Positions 10,003 to 20,365 are shown, counted from the stretch's first letter. The stretch: DNA of 64,000 nucleotides from Bolinopsis microptera (GCF_026151205.1 NC_087084.1:11869453-11933452); one strand, 5' to 3'. Notes: generated by a model from the letters alone, not told the origin. Made by a program: numbers and translations.

Positions 10003-13000
10003 TTAACTGTGCTTCTTTTTCATGAGGTGAGCTAAAGGAGAAATTGAACATATTGGCACTATAGTTACTACCCCGTCGCTAGATTTCACTTGAACAGAGG
10101 GTGAAGATGATGAGAAACACCAGGATAACTGTGATGTCTGAGTACTCCAGCGCGTTACTCACAAACAGTACCTGGTATTGTTCTCTGTCAGTTCAGAAAG
10201 TAAGTTTGGTAGCATAAGTTAAACAACACTTACAAGTAAGTTTAGTAGCATAAGTTAAACAACACTTACAAGTAAGTTTAGTAGCATAAGTTAAACAACA
10301 CTTACAAGTAAGTTTGGTAGCATAAGTTAAACAGCACTTACAAGTAAGTTTGGTAGCATAAGTTAAACAGCACTTACAAGTAAGTTTAGTAGCATAAGTT
10401 AAACAGCACTTACAAGTAAGTTTAGTAGCATAAGTTAAACAACACTTACAAGTAAGTTTGGTAGCATAAGTTAAACAGCACTTACAAGTAAGTTTGGTAG
10501 CATAAGTTAAACAGCACTTACAAGTAAGTTTAGTAGCATAAGTTAAACAACACTTACAAGTAAGTTTAGTAGCATAAGTTAAACAGCACTTACAAGTAAG
10601 TTTAGTAGCATAAGTTAAACAGCACTTACAAGTAAGTTTAGTAGCATAAGTTAAACAACACTTACGAGTAAGTTTGGTAGCATAAGTTAAACAGCACTTA
10701 CAAGTAAGTTTGGTAGCATAAGTTAAACAACACTTACAAGTAAGTTTAGTAGCATAAGTTAAACAGCACTTACAAGTAAGTTTAGTAGCATAAGTTAAAC
10801 AACACTTACAAGTAAGTTTAGTAGTGTGGTTGGAAGGAAGATAACAATGGCGACCAAATACCACGAAGCCCAATAAGACAATCTTTTTAGCCCGTTCATT
10901 GTCAAAAACTCCTGAAATCAATATCAGCTGTTGACTGAAAAACTGTCGTTGAATTAAGTGGATTTTTCTTCTTTGGTCGCAAGCGAACCATTGTGAAATG
11001 ACACACAGAATCTTAATGTCAGACTCAAAATATGAATAAGGATTAAAAATGTCTACTACTGTTATAGACGATACATTTATCAGTGTTTAATGTCCTTACT
11101 ATTCAGTCGTAGTTCGTTCCGAAAGTATTATTCCACATTAATTACACTACGCTTACCTTGATACCTAGAGTCCTTTGCTCGGTTATCTCTCTCACTAGGT
11201 CGGCAGCCAACAGCCCGTATGATATCAGCAGCAGGAGCAGAGGCAGTACTATAGGGATCATCGCTAGATACAGATCCTTAGTGTACCTTGGAGGAGGGAA
11301 TACGTTTAAAAGGGATTTGTTCAAAAGTGTTTCATTCTACATTCTACACGAGTATGAAGGGTACCTGCTGTTACCACTGATCTGGGAATCGCTACCAGGT
11401 CATATTTACATTATCCGCTCGCTACTTGGAGAGGATGCTATCTCAAGACAGGTGATCCGTAACGATCAGGTGATGTGTAACCACTAACCAGTGCGACTGA
11501 ACGCTCAGCTCACCTACTACATCAGATCACATCCTGAGCTTGACAAGTAGCTCACATCATCTAGTAAATCTAGCATGACCAGATCTGTACATACCCACAA
11601 CTGGCATTAACAAGCTCGTTATCTTCCCATATGTATAAATAACCAACCACAATGCATTAGTCATCAATCGTTTCAACTTCAGTTTACAGTTCACACCTTG
11701 ACACGAACATGAATTCCGTTTACAGAAAACCTGGCTACTCCGTTACCACCGACAAGTCTTCCCTCCTTCACCCTCCCCCATCCCATCACTACGAGACTCG
11801 AATGATCCACGCTAACATCTTCTCGGTTGGGGCAAGCCATCCTGATCCTGACGAACCTTTCTTCACTCACCTTACCCTTTCTCCAGACTCCAGTTACAGG
11901 ACTCCACCGAGACCTTCACAACCGGAGATGATATACTATGATGTCACTCCTGTCAAGTCTATATTGGACATTTTTTCCACTCCTCACGATGAGATTATGA
12001 TGGATCCTGAAGACGAAACAGATCCTGAAGACGAATCAGACCATGAAGACGAATCAGACCATGAAGACGAATCAGACCATGAAGACGAATCAGACCCTGA
12101 AGACCCTGAAGGCGAATCAGACCTTGAAAACGAATCAGACCCTGAAGACGAATCAGACCCTGAAATCTCCTTCACCATCATGAAGAGTGCATTCAATGGA
12201 ACACCCCGGAGACCCTGCCCTATACCAGTCACCCTCGACATCGAGATGAAGGAACTGACTCTAACTGATCCTACTTCTCCTCCACAACCAACCACACCTC
12301 CACCTCGTCTTTCTGGACCCCACCTTCAACCCAACGGATCTGAACCTAAAACCCCTACCACTCCTACCATACCACATAAACTCTCTGGTCCCCATCGACC
12401 TAAACCATCATCCCCCTCGGACCAGGTCTTCACCTCACCGACCTCCCCCTCTCTCCTGGCCTTTTCTTCTCTATCACTGCAGTCACCTACTCGACCCAGA
12501 AGATCAGAGCGGATTAGACGGAGAACACGGGGGATTTCTTCAGAGCAGGAGGAGGAGCTAAATCAATACTTCCTGAGGAGCAAACACTGTGGATCTGGGT
12601 CCCGGAGACAGGTTGCCAAGATGGTTGGGATCAAGGAGTCTACTGTGTTCCAGTGGTTCGTCACCAAGAAGAAAGCTTGAATATTTTTGTATTTTGTATG
12701 TTTTTATATGGGATTGATTATTAATTTAATAACTTAAATAGTTTACTGTTACTTTGTTCAAAAACTGATGTAAGCGATCAAACAAATTATCATAGTAAAC
12801 TTACGGAGCATGAGGAAATTTCTGCATCGTGACATCTTCTGAGAAGGAACGTCCTGATACCCGGGAGTCAACAGCCGTCTGCAGAGCAAGGAAGCCACTC
12901 CGAAAATAAAACGGTAGCCCTGGTTATTTTATCGTCATTAAGGAGAAATATAATTTACTAATTATTAAGAATACAAGGAATACAAGGAATACAAGGAATA

Positions 13001-13644
13001 CAAGGAATACAAGGAATACAAGGAATACAAGGAATACAAGGAATACAAGGAATACAAGGAATACAAGGAATACAAGGAATACAAGGAATACAAGGAATAC
13101 AAGGAATACAAATTTCAAATATTAAGTTACAACAGCAACTGTCAAGATAATAATAATAATAAAATAACTATTATTATGAAGTAGCATATCTGAGAAAATG
13201 TGTTTATAAATTATTAATTACCATCGAATGAGCTGTTAGACCGAGGAGCTGGAGAGGCTATCATGTGGAAGATTCTATCCGTGTACCACAAACTCAGCCA
13301 ACTCTTTATTCTTATGCTGTAACTGAAACACAAATACTTCTTGTTCGTTTGTTCTCTAAGCCACAAAGAATGAAAAGTTCTTAATACACAGTGCTTTCCT
13401 TTTAAGTCTATCTAAGAAATTTACAATTCAATGATGTAATAATAATGTCATTAACATCAATGAACTGTAACGAAACCTATCAATTTGTTAATATAATTCA
13501 TTAAAACAAGTTTTCGAGCTCTGAACGAGTCCCACTCCTAACTCCAAATGCCTCAATGTCAAATTTTCAATGTCACCGCGTATTTATGCCTAAGTTCTCA
13601 TTCTCAAAAAGCAATGTTTCTGGGTCACCTTTGTTGGTGGAGTT
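10003..13644 (-). CDS. ABCA-type transporter membrane-domain fragment, no nucleotide-binding domain (5' incomplete)
   Basis: Seven minus-strand exons join in frame: 13577-13644, 13222-13322, 12805-12919, 11157-11286, 10810-10911, 10090-10171 and 10003-10031. Together they make 627 nt, or 208 codons plus TAA. Splice phases 2, 1, 2, 0, 0, 1 all match. Family signatures of ABCA exporters appear in order: YSIRI, then PRSN and [10 protein letters not shown] in the first extracellular domain, a [14 protein letters not shown] membrane segment, LVREITEQ, and [19 protein letters not shown] at the TM2-TM3 turn, then two more membrane segments. The chain stops after FTLCS with THLMKKKHS. The last TM helices, Walker A, signature and Walker B are all absent. 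The N-terminal exon with TM1 was not found; a retroelement lies about 1 kb upstream. It could be a truncated gene, or a pseudogene whose splice sites are still intact. The end KKHS fits a KKXX ER-retrieval signal, but that is inference. Confidence 0.75.
10198..10825. repeat. 36-bp tandem array carrying 17 copies of a 5' splice site
   Basis: There are about 17 units of 36 bp, each with CTTACAAGTAAGTTT(A/G)GTAGCA. On the minus strand each reads GCTACTAAACTTACTTGTAAGTG. The last unit runs into the 3' end of the ABCA-like exon at 10810, so every unit repeats the exon/intron junction ACTT|GTAAGT. Since 36 is a multiple of three, a spurious 242-codon ORF runs through the array. The array fills nearly the whole intron between 10171 and 10810. 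Confidence 0.93.
11634..11640 (+). promoter_or_regulatory. TATA box of the homeodomain-like gene
   Basis: TATAAAT lies 69-75 bp upstream of the ATG at 11709. A start about 30 bp downstream (TCATCA near 11661) would give a short 5' UTR of about 45 nt. Confidence 0.6.
11709..12680 (+). CDS. Intronless protein with acidic repeats and a divergent C-terminal homeodomain, 323 aa
   Basis: One uninterrupted ORF begins at an ATG in a fair context (ACGAACATGA) 69 bp after a TATA box. Residues about 97-155 are an acidic stretch of repeated DPEDE/DHEDE units coded by a 15-bp minisatellite. Residues 160-260 are Pro/Ser/Thr-rich and disordered. Residues 270-323 align without gaps to homeodomain positions 2-55: helix 1 has [10 protein letters not shown], the helix 2 turn has [10 protein letters not shown], and helix 3 has [13 protein letters not shown]. 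The core W48 and F49 are kept, but the near-invariant N51 is T, R53 is K, and the protein ends right after helix 3. A DNA-binding transcription regulator is possible but unproven. The gene lies inside an ABCA-like intron on the opposite strand. The lack of introns suggests a retrogene. The class (TALE, PRD etc.) cannot be assigned. Confidence 0.75.
   Translation: MNSVYRKPGYSVTTDKSSLLHPPPSHHYETRMIHANIFSVGASHPDPDEPFFTHLTLSPDSSYRTPPRPSQPEMIYYDVTPVKSILDIFSTPHDEIMMDPEDETDPEDESDHEDESDHEDESDHEDESDPEDPEGESDLENESDPEDESDPEISFTIMKSAFNGTPRRPCPIPVTLDIEMKELTLTDPTSPPQPTTPPPRLSGPHLQPNGSEPKTPTTPTIPHKLSGPHRPKPSSPSDQVFTSPTSPSLLAFSSLSLQSPTRPRRSERIRRRTRGISSEQEEELNQYFLRSKHCGSGSRRQVAKMVGIKESTVFQWFVTKKKA
11997..12165 (+). 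repeat. 15-bp coding minisatellite, acidic (D-P/H-EDE)n
   Basis: About ten imperfect 15-bp units of the GACGAATCAGACCATGAA type encode acidic pentads in the homeodomain-like protein. The CAT/CCT variation gives the H/P alternation. Confidence 0.9.
12969..13112. repeat. 9-bp minisatellite AATACAAGG, ~16 copies
   Basis: A homogeneous array of AATACAAGG inside an ABCA-like intron. It ends in the sequence AATACAAATTTC. The minus strand is free of stops, which explains a (FLV)n ORF that is not a gene. Confidence 0.95.
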
Positions 13645-14058
13645 CTACAGGGTGAAATATTAGAGCTGCTAGAGTGTGACTGTACAGAGTGTGATTATTC
13701 TTCAGTACACTCTCTATCGCCAAAATCAACTCCCAACCACAACCCACATCTATAACTTTCTATGATGTTGATAACTTGAGATGCAGGGAGAATGAGGGGT
13801 TGAGAAGAGGAGCGAAGGTTAAAGAAAAAGAGAGGATTATATTGAGAGGGATGTCGAGTTTCAGTTAGAGGATTAAAAGGGTTGACAGAGAGGGAGACGT
13901 AACGCAGTTTTGCTAGTACCTCAGTTGAGTTTTTCAAAATTGTCCCACATTCAAACGAATGCACAGCGGGGCCCTTCGTTGCGCCACTGGTTGAGAGGGA
14001 GACTTAAAAGTAGGAGGAGGGGTTGAGAAGTGTATATGAACAACTTTTGAAACCATCT
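13645..14058. other. Region upstream of the ABCA-like exons, no exon found
   Basis: The expected N-terminal and TM1 exon of an ABCA protein is not recognisable here. A minus-strand ORF (13695-13964) has no domain similarity that I can see. Confidence 0.4.
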
Positions 14059-14255
14059 AATAGATCACGTGTTGTAGATCACGTGTTGGAGATCACGTGT
14101 TGGAGATCACGTGTTGTAGATCACGTGTTGTAGATCACGTGTTGTAGATCACGTGTTGGAGATCACGTGTTGGAGATCACGTGTTGTAGATCACGTGTTG
14201 TAGATCACGTGTTGTAGATCACGTGCTGGAGATCACGTGCTGGAGATCACGTGTT
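14059..14255. repeat. 14-bp minisatellite with a CACGTG E-box in each of 14 copies
   Basis: The unit is AGATCACGTGTTG(T/G), repeated 14 times. Every copy has an intact palindromic CACGTG core; the two near the end read CACGTGCTGG. CACGTG is the classic binding site for bHLH-ZIP and bHLH-PAS factors (MYC/MAX, USF, MITF/TFE, CLOCK type). Confidence 0.95.
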
Positions 14256-14679
14256 GACACTCGTTCAGAGTAGTCAATTGTTCGCCCCACGGAGACTTTT
14301 AATCATCAGTTATTTATATCTTTTTGGTGGCTAACAGTTAGGAAAACAGATCAATTTAGCAATGTACAAGTTTTATTCATACCATTACAGCATTACCAAC
14401 AATTGTACCAGCATCCTATTGTTAACCATGACCAGAGATTGTAGTCCCATCATGGAACAACGTGCAGATGAACAAGCAGCCAATCTTTAAATGACCTGGG
14501 AACTAACTGAGCTCACTTATCTTAACTAACAATTAGTGGTTATTCCGAGGGCTGTGATGAAACACCCAGTTTACTGACGGTTATTACTCAAGTAAGCAAT
14601 GATTCAAAAATCATAGCCAACAAGCAGGGACTTACAAATAGTAATTTCTTAATTGAAGTCACTCTCGACTTACTTCGAC
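14256..14679. other. Likely 3' flank or UTR of the retrotransposon fragment
   Basis: No gene is seen. An AATAAA on the minus strand at about 14371-14376 lies downstream of the reverse transcriptase stop codon and may be part of the element's 3' end. Confidence 0.35.
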
Positions 14680-15542
14680 TTAGGGCGGCCTAAACGTCCG
14701 AAAAGAGATAGTTTTTTCCCAAATCTTTCTATCTAGCATGAGTTTGTTAATCTCCTTGCTGTCGTCAAGCCCCGTGTCCTTCCGAAGGATGTCAATATAT
14801 GTGAGGTGTGGTCTTCCCCTTCGACGATGTCCTTGAAGGGGTTCCCAGAAGAGAAGTTGATGACTCAGAAGTTCTTCATGTCTGGCTAAATGACCTGCAA
14901 GTCTCATCCTCTGTGCAGCTATCTTATCAGATGCTCTGATGAGGTGTCCATACACCTTGGCGTTAGTCTGCCGCTCTTTCCAGTCAATGTTAAGTGCCAT
15001 CCTCAGCATTCTCGTATAACATCCATCAATACGTTTTGCGAGGGTCTGGCTGACAGTCCATGTTTCAGAGCCATATAGAAGGATGACTCGACTGTAGCCA
15101 GGAACAGTCGTATCTTGAGATCTATACGTATATCCGACTTCCATACAAGCTTCATCTGGTGACACGCTCCCCATGCCTTAGCTTTCCTCACTTCGAAGTC
15201 CTTCTCCGAACTCTTCATTCTACTACCTAAATATACAAAGTCATCGACTTTCTCAATGTTCTTCCCACTCCCAGCAACCAGAGTCGGGTTATCATTATCT
15301 CTTATGTTGATTACCATGTACTTAGTTTTCTCCTCGTTGAGGTGGAGTCCAACTGAGTTGGCCGCCAGTTCCAGACTCCTGAGGAAATCTTGTGCCTCCG
15401 CAACACTATCTGTTATAAGAGCAAGGTCGTCAGCAAAGTCCGCATCAGTGACCTTGACAGCCGGATAGCGTCGGCTTCTTCTAGGGTGTAGAGTAAACCC
15501 AAAGTCCCTACCCTCTAGGGACACCCTCATAATGTAGTCAAT
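14680..15542 (-). pseudogene. Non-LTR retrotransposon reverse transcriptase, 3' fragment with frameshift
   Basis: The minus-strand frame from 15542 reads IDYIMRVSLEG then DADFADDLALITDS. FADD is the reverse transcriptase catalytic box of non-LTR elements, followed by GLHLNEEKTKYM and VYLGSRMKSSEKD. At about 15080-15092 the frame shifts, and the rest continues as LLYGSETWTV, YTRMLRMALNIDW, RMRLAGHLARHEELL and RGRPHLTYIDIL, down to a stop at 14680-14682. This order is typical of the C-terminal half of RTE- or jockey-like reverse transcriptases. The endonuclease and first RT motifs are missing, and a TAA precedes IDYIM, so the copy is 5'-truncated and dead. Confidence 0.88.
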
Positions 15543-15843
15543 TTAAGTCAACATGTCAGTTATACGTTCAACCGTGAGTCTGAGCAGATGATTCCAGATC
15601 AGTGCAGGTTATTAATAATTATAGAATTCTCTGCCCAGGCTCGTATAATACGCTCACGCGCTTCCCAGGTCTCTATAACTCTAAAAGAACACACAGTCAA
15701 CTAGTCATGTGACTGCGTATGCAGTTGACAGCAAGCTTTGAAACGTAAACAAAATTTTGTTGGTCTATTGATATCATTTTAATATCGAGGTTTGTAACAT
15801 ACAATCAGACAGTTATCGTATTGAGATCAAAATCACAAAAAGT

Positions 15844-16138
15844 CAAGGGTCGACCGAGGCCGAGGAAATTTTGCTTTGATAAAACCGAGGCCGAGGCAAA
15901 CCGAGGAATTATCCTCCTGACCGAGGCCGAGGAAAAATCGCTACTCCTCGGTAAAACCGAGGCCGAGGACTCGGTCGACCCTTAACATCTTCAAAATTTC
16001 GCCGAGGTCGAGGAATAATAATTTAATTTTAACCGAGGCCAAGGCAAACCGAGGAATTGTCCTCCTGACCGAGGCCGAAGAAAAATCGCTGTTCCTCGGT
16101 AAAATCGAGGCCGAGGCCGAGGACTCGGTCGACCCTTG
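15844..16138. mobile_element. hAT-like MITE, 295 bp, built of duplicated GCCGAGG-rich units
   Basis: Terminal inverted repeats begin CAAGGGTCGACCGAG at 15844 and end with the reverse complement at 16138. They are flanked by the 8-bp duplication CAAAAAGT (15836-15843 and 16139-16146), the length made by hAT transposases. The inside is two diverged copies of a ~140-bp unit rich in CCGAGGCCGAGG. No transposase is encoded. Confidence 0.85.
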
Positions 16139-16337
16139 CAAAAAGTTCTCCATATAGATTTAGAGATGGTATAACTATAATCTTATTTTTACAATTTAAG
16201 AATTAATCAACTTCTAAATTAATCTGAATAACTTTCACTTGTCAATAACAGTTTGAGTTAATTATCATATCAATACTTCGTCAGACATTGTAAAACTATA
16301 ACCCATTCGCGATGTTCGTGTTTTTAAATCTTATATA

Positions 16338-16640
16338 CTGCCGTTCCCTGAGAAAAGGCTGTAAGTCACGTCGATGTCATTTTGAGAAAATGGAACAAAC
16401 AGGTTCGTCGTTTTATAGGTAAGTTTACTCGCATAAACGGGGTTAATTTTGACATTTATGCGTAAATAAATTATTGACATATATGTCCTAAACATACTTT
16501 AAAGCATAAATTCACCAACACTGATCTATAAAAACCATTTTTCTCCAGAATACCTAAACTATTTTCCCATCCACATTGGATTTGGACTTACATCCTTTTC
16601 TGAGGGAATTGCGGACTTACTGCCTTTTATCAGATTTGCA
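16338..16640. mobile_element. Partial copy of the CTGCCGTTCCCTGAG transposon family
   Basis: The end CTGCCGTTCCCTGAGAAAA at 16338 and the next ~300 bp match the left part of the full element at 54420-55501, including TCGATGTCATTTTGAGAAAATG and CGCATAAACGGGGTTAATTTTG. The right end is missing. Confidence 0.8.
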
Positions 16641-17458
16641 GGATGTGCTTCATTATGGGGATTCCTCTTTAGAAATTAATTAAGTGGGAGATGCAGTAAT
16701 AAGATGCAGTAATATTTCTCATTTACTAGTACAGCACAAATTTAATTAATTAAGCCATAAATGTTGTTAAATGTGAAATAAGAACGTCTCACGAATAACC
16801 ATAAAATAGCGTACTACTGCAGAAATAAGCAGTTTGGTTTCTTTCATGTGCGGTGTGAAAAATGTAAAATAATTAGTGTCATTACATTTACATCATCTAT
16901 ACTACTTCACTTGGATGATGATTAATCACTCTACACTTGACTGTCTTGTGACTTTTCTAACCCGTGTTCTAGGTGGCCCTGAATGACTGTTCCAAACCCT
17001 AACCGGAACCCTATAATATGAGCCCAACCCTTACCCTAACCCAATCCCAAACAAAAGCATATGCTGAAACCCTAACCCTTACGAGAAAAATCTTAGAAAA
17101 ATCTCGAAGATCGAGTGTAGAGTGATTTAGCACGCTCGACTTCACTTAGCAATGCCAATATAGTGTGCTTCATAATGGGGATGTCTTGTTTAGTCTCAGA
17201 GCAAATTGGAGATACTACATAGTGAAAATCTGGGGCAAACTCGGATGATACACAACTGAAGCTCATCCTGAAACCTGGGGAAATATTTTACAGCTGTCGT
17301 TTCCCCCAAGTGTGCCCCGAATTTGCCCCTCCAGCATATTACTCATTACCAAACCGCCTTCTGCAGTAAAGGCGGCCTTCACACCTGCAACATTCAACAA
17401 AATAATCAGCTGAATCAAAACAAGGAGAAAAAATCGATTCTGAAAAAAAAAAAACCAC
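16641..17458. other. Intergenic with degenerate CCCTAA tract
   Basis: Positions 16985-17075 hold several CCCTAA/CCCTTA units, resembling decayed (TTAGGG)n telomeric sequence. A GTGCTTCAT(T/A)ATGGGGAT motif occurs at about 16645 and again at about 17165, on either side of the tract. No gene is seen. Confidence 0.5.
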
Positions 17459-19995
17459 TCAAGCAGCGAAAGTTTGTTTAGTAGACTTATCAAGGCAGGG
17501 AGTCTTATCCAAACAAATGTGCTCCTCATTGCCCTTCCCGCTAAATGGTCTGCTCAACATGCTACAACAGTGCTCAATATACTGGACTGCAGTGCTGCAC
17601 AGTTTCTTAGACCCCATCAGATAAACCAGGGGGTTCGCACACGAGTTCACCGTGAGCAGCACAAAATGGAACATCATGTTTATGTAGTGTTTGGCGGACA
17701 TGCTGTGGTAGAAGAAGTTAGGGGGGGTTGAGTTGGAGACTTGGTACATGGCCCCGATGAAGGAGGTGGTGATCCGGTAGACGACGGGCAGGTGGCAGAA
17801 GAAGAATATTATGGGGATTATTGTGACTGTTCGGGCGGCGTTTTCTTCTGATTGCTTTTGTTTCTTCTTTACAACCTGTAATATGGGTTTTTTTAAGGTT
17901 GAGATTTTTGGATAAACGTGTGATTTGATTAGACGCAAGCCAACATGGTCTCTCGGAAATATAACAAGAAAGAATCCCAATTTAACAAATAAAAAACATT
18001 TTTGTGGTAAGTAACACATACCTTGTACTGAATATTCTTTCTAGTGTAAAGTCTGAGGACTACGAGGAAGGAGGCGATGCCGATTATTAGAGCCGGGATG
18101 GTAACAGCTATCACTGTCACTATTAGGAGAAACGTAACGTAGTATCCTAGTCCTTTACCTAGGGGAGTGATATAAGACTATTACCAAACACAAAGATTTG
18201 TTTCTAATCGGATATTGAGTAGTGGATCAGAGAGGAAAATGCTAAATAGTATGTAGTTTAGATAAAATCACTAAGCACTATTATATTCCTGGTATTTCTA
18301 AGATATGAATAATTTTGTTTGAAAATTCTTCTTAGACTTAGTTCCAATTACAAAACAACATCCTACGTATTAACTACTATTACTAACCGGCGAGAAGACC
18401 ATACTTTCCCAAGTGAGCGATGCTGTTTCCATACTCAGGAATGTACCTAGTAGAACAGAACGATTATAAAAGCAGATAAATTACTGCTGGTATTGATTAT
18501 TGAAGAAATTAGTACTAGGAGGGGCAGAATTAACTACTTTAGCCTTGGATTAACATTATAATATGTCGACAACTACAAGCCAGTACCAGTATTAGGCGAA
18601 AACAATCAATTAAAAAGTACTTAATAAAAGAAGATATGTCAACGAGACCTAATTCTTCTCCACCCTTCTCCGACATATAAATATAATCACGAACAAAACA
18701 TTATCAAAATATTAGAGACGCCATAAACATATTCGCTAACTCTAATCGTACGCGAGAAAGCTGACTTATTTCAATAAAATAACGTACAGCCAACTGAGTA
18801 ACTGCAAGGAATGTTCAGCTAGCTACAAGGAATGAATACTCACGAATGTGTGCTCTTGACATAGAAAGGGAGGCAAGCAAAGGCTATAGCAATGGCCCAG
18901 CTTACTACAGTGAGAATGTAGATGTTCAGGGGTCTGGTGGGGAATGGGTGGTTATTTTGGAGTTATTATTGAATAAAAGTTCTAAACATAACAAGGGATA
19001 GTTAAATACAAAATCTAATCTTTCCCTGAAACAAATAAGTGAATATCAAAATGTCACTGTAGGCCATGATCAATGATATTTGGTTCTGACCGATTAGATA
19101 GAAATCTTTTAATGATTATTTAAATAACATATTTGGTTAAACTTGAGGAACTCACTTGAAGTAAGTGTTGTATTTGAAGGGGAGGTACAGCGCCACAGCC
19201 CTCCTAACCGCTATAACACAGACCAGCAACATGGAGACCATAACGAACAGATTGGAGCACCATCCCACCAGGTTTATCAGGAAGTCATACCATACAGACT
19301 CCTTCAACGTCTCTGCTTTCTAAAAGTATTATTTTTGCTTTTAGTATCTAAATTATAATCTCAATTATTTATATATTCTTTTTTTTAGATCATCAAGAGC
19401 ATGGAAAAATTCATGAAAACTAAGCAAATGTCAGTATAAGCAAAATAAGTTTTAGTAGTTAGTTGATAATTCGATAAGTTAATCTTCGTACCTTTGAGAA
19501 GGCGTATCTTCCGTAGAGTAGTGTGAAAGCATTAAAAGGGGTAGGAATAAGCAGGTTACCCAGATCCGCTATAGCCAGGTTACAAAGCAGCAGATAGGTG
19601 GTGTTGGTACATTTGGATCTTGTCTTAGCTTCCCGTCCGTTGAACACTTTCTTGCCGAGGATCTTTAGCACAAAGCCATTTTCAAGCGAACTGTGGAGGT
19701 TTGGTTGTTTTTAAAGTGCTGTGAAAATTGAAATGCGGTTATTACGTTCGGTAAAAGTTCGGCGATTGCTATTGTGGAGTCCGGCACCTTTTGAAAGTTC
19801 GTGGAGTGCGTTTAATATCGCCGTATAAGGAATATTGAAACCAAATAAAGTGTTCTCTATTCACGGAGGGGAAATGTAAAAAGGCCAAAAGGCTGCTTAC
19901 CCAACCAAGCAACAAAGTGACACCAAAACTCCAAGGAAAATATCAGTGGGGTAGCTGATACATCCATCACCTTTCTCTTCTTTTGTGCAAACCAT
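17459..19995 (-). CDS. Rhodopsin-family G-protein-coupled receptor, 7 coding exons, 386 aa
   Basis: Minus-strand coding exons: 19901-19995, 19492-19690, 19156-19319, 18844-18933, 18388-18446, 18022-18158 and 17459-17875. The total is 1,161 nt, or 386 codons plus TGA, with all splice phases matching. TM1 (about 16-42) has the conserved N in GSLENGFVL. TM2 has LAIAD. TM4 has W in VVSWAIA. TM5 has P in VTIPAL. TM6 has CHLP, where most receptors have CWxP. TM7 has NPLVY (329-333). Unusual points: the DRY position at the end of TM3 reads RRA (followed by VALYLPFKY), and no Cys is found at the usual start of TM3. The ligand is not predictable. The receptor resembles the diverse orphan, peptide- or amine-type receptors of invertebrates. 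The ATG context is AAATGG, two bases after an AG acceptor, so a 5' UTR exon or trans-splicing lies upstream. Confidence 0.88.
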
Positions 19996-20339
19996 TTCTA
20001 ATAGGGTGATTGATGGTTAATATTAAATACGACAACAGTTTCATTAATCTAAATACAATTTTATCATTTATAACCAATAATGGTATCATTGGAGACAATA
20101 TCTGGGGTATACCATCAAACTATAGGGATGTGCCATACTATCACATTATAAACGCATTTATATATATGAGCAACAATAAACAGAAGTAGAAAATTAAGCC
20201 TCTCAACCAAGTAAGACTGTAAGAGAATGCCATAATTATTAAGTTCATACAACTGAGACGAAGAGCGTGAATCAATTTCGGATGTGAACAGCACAAGAGA
20301 ATATAATATAATTATAATCAGTTACAAAGTGTAACTTAC

Positions 20340-20365
20340 CCTTGTCATGACTTCTTATTTAAACT
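20340..20365 (-). other. Candidate 5' UTR exon end for the receptor gene
   Basis: On the minus strand ATGACAAGG|GTAAGT gives a strong splice donor about 340 bp upstream of the acceptor used by the first coding exon. The ATG in it is out of frame with the receptor after splicing, so it would be an upstream ORF. Confidence 0.4.

Noticed and set aside
10193-10921. 242-codon minus-strand ORF of a 12-residue repeat
   Set aside because: The frame follows the 36-bp intron array and is out of frame with the ABCA exon it overlaps.
12924-13118. Minus-strand ORF of repeated FLV
   Set aside because: Produced by the AATACAAGG minisatellite inside an intron.
13695-13964. ORF upstream of the ABCA-like exons as the missing N-terminus
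   Set aside because: It lacks the TM1 segment and the family motifs expected of an ABCA N-terminus, and its frame does not join the exon at 13644 through a clear donor.
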